Part shown: positions 21,593 through 23,013 of the stretch, piece after piece
How the letters are laid out: every line of letters starts with the position of its first letter
Position numbering within the stretch: the first letter of the stretch is position 1
DNA from: Candidatus Rifleibacteriota bacterium
Lineage (GTDB): Bacteria; UBP17; UBA6191; JACPRK01
Length of the DNA stretch: 23,013 bases
Assembly: GCA_016213865.1 (NCBI GenBank)
Contig: JACQZL010000114.1
Coordinates: 1 to 23,013, forward strand
Direction of reading: 5' to 3'
The notes under the pieces: model-generated
Seen by the model: the letters and a program-made list of their open reading frames with translations, nothing else
The model's database searches: none
Told to the model about the DNA's origin: nothing
Translations under genes and position numbers: made by a program

Positions 21593-22253
21593 GGAATGGC
21601 GTGCCAGGCTCCTCGGGCCGAGCTGGGTGTCCGGCCACGAGGTCCGGCCGCTGTCGCACCAGGAACCCGAGGACGGCGACCGTGATGGCCGCCTCCCCCA
21701 GACCGATGACGGCGTGGATGCCACCCAGCGTGGCAACGGCAGGCAGCAGGGCCACGCGTCCCGCGGCAGCCAGCTCCACGGCGCACGCCGCGGCGCCGGC
21801 GACCACCGACGCCCACGCGGCGACGCCGACCGTGAAACGAAACCTGCGGGGCGACGCCCCGAGAGGCACGCCGACACGTGAGACCGCGGCCGAAACGACG
21901 CAGCCGACGACCGCCATGTTGAGGACGTTTGCCCCGAGCGCGAGCAAGCCTCCGTCCTGGAAGACCAGGCACTGCAGGACCAGCACGGACGTCATCACCC
22001 ACATCGCGGGCGCCAGACCCAGGCAGACCACGGCCAGCGTGCTGCCCAGGAGGTAGCCGGAGGCGCCGAACCCGACCGGAAAGTTTAGCATCTGGGCCGC
22101 GAAGACGAAGGCGCCCATCGTTCCGAGCAACGGGACCGTCCGATCGCCGGTTCGCCGCACAGCAGACCGGTAGGCCAGGGTCAGCGCTCCCGCCGACAAG
22201 GCGGCGGTCGCCAGGCACGTGCGCGCGTCGAGGAATCCGTCGGGAAGGTGCAT
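21585..22253 (-). CDS. cbiM: Cobalt/nickel ECF transporter substrate-binding protein CbiM
   Basis: A 222-aa membrane protein with the invariant N-terminus MHLPDGFLD, where the amino group, His2 and nearby residues bind the metal. Further family blocks: FVFAAQMLNFPVGFGASGYL and GGIHAVIGLGEAAIT. About seven hydrophobic segments are seen. The start ATG 22253 is required for the metal site and lies 13 nt behind an extended -10, with no Shine-Dalgarno sequence. It heads a tightly overlapping cbiM-cbiN-cbiQ operon. The 58-nt gap to the divergent gene is too short for a cobalamin riboswitch. Confidence 0.92.
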   Translation of the reverse strand: MHLPDGFLDARTCLATAALSAGALTLAYRSAVRRTGDRTVPLLGTMGAFVFAAQMLNFPVGFGASGYLLGSTLAVVCLGLAPAMWVMTSVLVLQCLVFQDGGLLALGANVLNMAVVGCVVSAAVSRVGVPLGASPRRFRFTVGVAAWASVVAGAAACAVELAAAGRVALLPAVATLGGIHAVIGLGEAAITVAVLGFLVRQRPDLVAGHPARPEEPGTPFHG

Positions 22254-22266
22254 GGCAAGAGGGGTC

Positions 22267-22275
22267 AGCGTAGCA
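22267..22275 (-). promoter_or_regulatory. Extended -10 element of cbiMNQ
   Basis: On the minus strand TGCTACGCT, 13 nt before ATG 22253. It lies in the same 58-nt gap as the divergent promoter at 22296, so the two may compete for polymerase. Confidence 0.45.
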
Positions 22276-22295
22276 CTTCGGTGCCCCAGGGGCGG

Positions 22296-22304
22296 TGGTA
22301 ACCT
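22296..22304 (+). promoter_or_regulatory. Extended -10 element of the 2H-phosphoesterase gene
   Basis: TGGTAACCT ends 7 nt before ATG 22312 (GTCATCC between), so the mRNA would start at the ATG. There is no Shine-Dalgarno sequence. Confidence 0.45.
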
Positions 22305-22311
22305 GTCATCC

Positions 22312-23013
22312 ATGCAGAGTCAACAGCGTTGGGTCGCTCCGGGGTTCCTCTCGCTCTTCGGTCGCTTCCTGCTCGTCCTGACGCTGACGCTCGGAGGGCT
22401 GGCGCGCCCGGCCCACGGGACCGAGCCGTCTCCCGCTGGCGAGGCCGGCTGCGCCAAGGTGGTGGCGCAGTTCGAGCAGTGGCTGTGCGAGGAGCACAAG
22501 GCCCCCGTCGTGACGCTCGACCGCTCGATCAAGCACAACCACGACCTGCCGTTCGTCCCCCACCACGGCCCGGGCCGTTTCGACAGCGCCCTGGCGATGA
22601 ACGTCCGCTACGGGCCCATCCTGGAGTTGCGGGGCCAGCTCGAAAAGCAACTGGGCCTCGAGCTCGACTTCCTGAAGGCCTGGGACCCGAAGGGCGAGGC
22701 CCACGTCACGGTGGTCACTCCGCTGGAGTACTACGACGTCCTGCGACCGCACCTGTCGATCGAGCGCCTCGACGAGCTCGCGCGCGAAGCGCGCATCCAG
22801 GATTCCCCGCTGAAGGTGCTCGGCGTGGGCTGCGGCCGGGTCAATCTGGACGAGAAGATGGAGGAGACGTACTTCCTGATCGTCCAGTCGGACGAGCTGG
22901 TGAGGCTGCGCCAGAAGCTGCATGCCGAGTTCTTTGCCCGCGGAGGACGCGCCGCGGCGTGGGACCCGCGGCACTTCTACCCGCACATCACGATCGGTTA
23001 CACCAAGCGGGAC
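22312..23013 (+). CDS. Secreted 2H-phosphoesterase-like protein (partial)
   Basis: An open frame of 234 codons that runs off the right edge, so the C-terminus is missing. A Sec-type signal peptide covers about residues 1-36 (FLSLFGRFLLVLTLTLGGLA, cleavage near AHG-TE). Two HxTx motifs, HVTV (131-134) and HITI (225-228), about 90 residues apart, match the catalytic pair of the 2H superfamily (2'-5' RNA ligase/cyclic phosphodiesterase). These enzymes act on 2',3'-cyclic or 2'-5' phosphodiester bonds, usually in the cytoplasm. An exported member is unusual. Three cysteines (C47, C59, C174) could form a disulfide in the periplasm. Confidence 0.75.
   Translation, partial: MQSQQRWVAPGFLSLFGRFLLVLTLTLGGLARPAHGTEPSPAGEAGCAKVVAQFEQWLCEEHKAPVVTLDRSIKHNHDLPFVPHHGPGRFDSALAMNVRYGPILELRGQLEKQLGLELDFLKAWDPKGEAHVTVVTPLEYYDVLRPHLSIERLDELAREARIQDSPLKVLGVGCGRVNLDEKMEETYFLIVQSDELVRLRQKLHAEFFARGGRAAAWDPRHFYPHITIGYTKRD

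Noticed and set aside
1..23013. tRNA, rRNA or known riboswitch
   Set aside because: No cloverleaf with a recognisable T-loop, no rRNA segment and no riboswitch core was noticed on reading. A covariance scan was not possible.

Overview
The window is high-GC bacterial DNA. It looks like the chromosome of a Gram-negative environmental heterotroph with complex signalling. The gene set includes a kinase-like/PEGA/FGE-sulfatase fusion, a RING-like zinc membrane protein, a GspE/PilB ATPase beside a cyclic-nucleotide-binding regulator, a methylcrotonyl-CoA-type carboxyltransferase, methylmalonyl-CoA epimerase, a PrsW protease and a CbiMNQO cobalt/nickel ECF transporter. It also carries palindromic 'CACGAAG' and 'CACAGAG' dispersed repeats. 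Planctomycetota, Myxococcota or Acidobacteriota-like lineages would fit. This is an inference from gene content; no rRNA or tRNA is present to settle it.

Region 1 (about 1-5430) is an accessory island that reads as an integron cassette array without a visible integrase. Two attC-like sites of about 126 bp (2279-2404 and 4462-4588) share blocks of sequence, carry an R''/R' type core at each end and fold back on themselves. The segment between them (2399-4582) starts TTATCC and its own attC begins GGATAAC, so its two ends are complementary, as expected for a mobile cassette. The left cassette carries a translationally coupled trio: an amidoligase, an XRE-type HTH protein and an unknown 146-aa protein whose stop codon lies inside the attC. 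The middle cassette carries, on the minus strand, a nucleotidyltransferase-like DUF6932-type gene broken by one in-frame TGA and coupled to an XRE antitoxin-like gene, then a plus-strand membrane protein. The right cassette carries a mazEF toxin-antitoxin pair and has no recognisable closing attC before a palindromic dispersed repeat at 5434.

Region 2 (5609-18691) is chromosomal backbone. In order it holds: a RING-like membrane protein (-), a secreted coiled-coil protein (-), a receiver-like plus double cNMP-binding protein and a GspE/PilB ATPase (+, one operon), a winged-helix/zinc protein with a structured leader (-), an orphan carboxyltransferase (-), a small BRCT-like protein (+), methylmalonyl-CoA epimerase (+), a PrsW-family protease (-), an unknown protein with a strong promoter (+) and the pseudokinase-PEGA-FGE protein (-). 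Two inverted copies of a 'CACAGAG' repeat flank the BRCT/epimerase/PrsW block. Two inverted copies of the 'CACGAAG' repeat lie 13 kb apart.

Region 3 (18919-23013) is a CbiM-CbiN-CbiQ operon separated from its ATPase CbiO by a convergent mntA-hepT (nucleotidyltransferase/HEPN) toxin-antitoxin pair. It ends in a secreted 2H-phosphoesterase-like gene cut by the window edge.

A recurring feature is an extended -10 promoter (TGnTAnnnT) only 5-14 nt from the start codon of genes without a Shine-Dalgarno sequence. This suggests leaderless or near-leaderless mRNAs alongside genes with normal ribosome binding sites.
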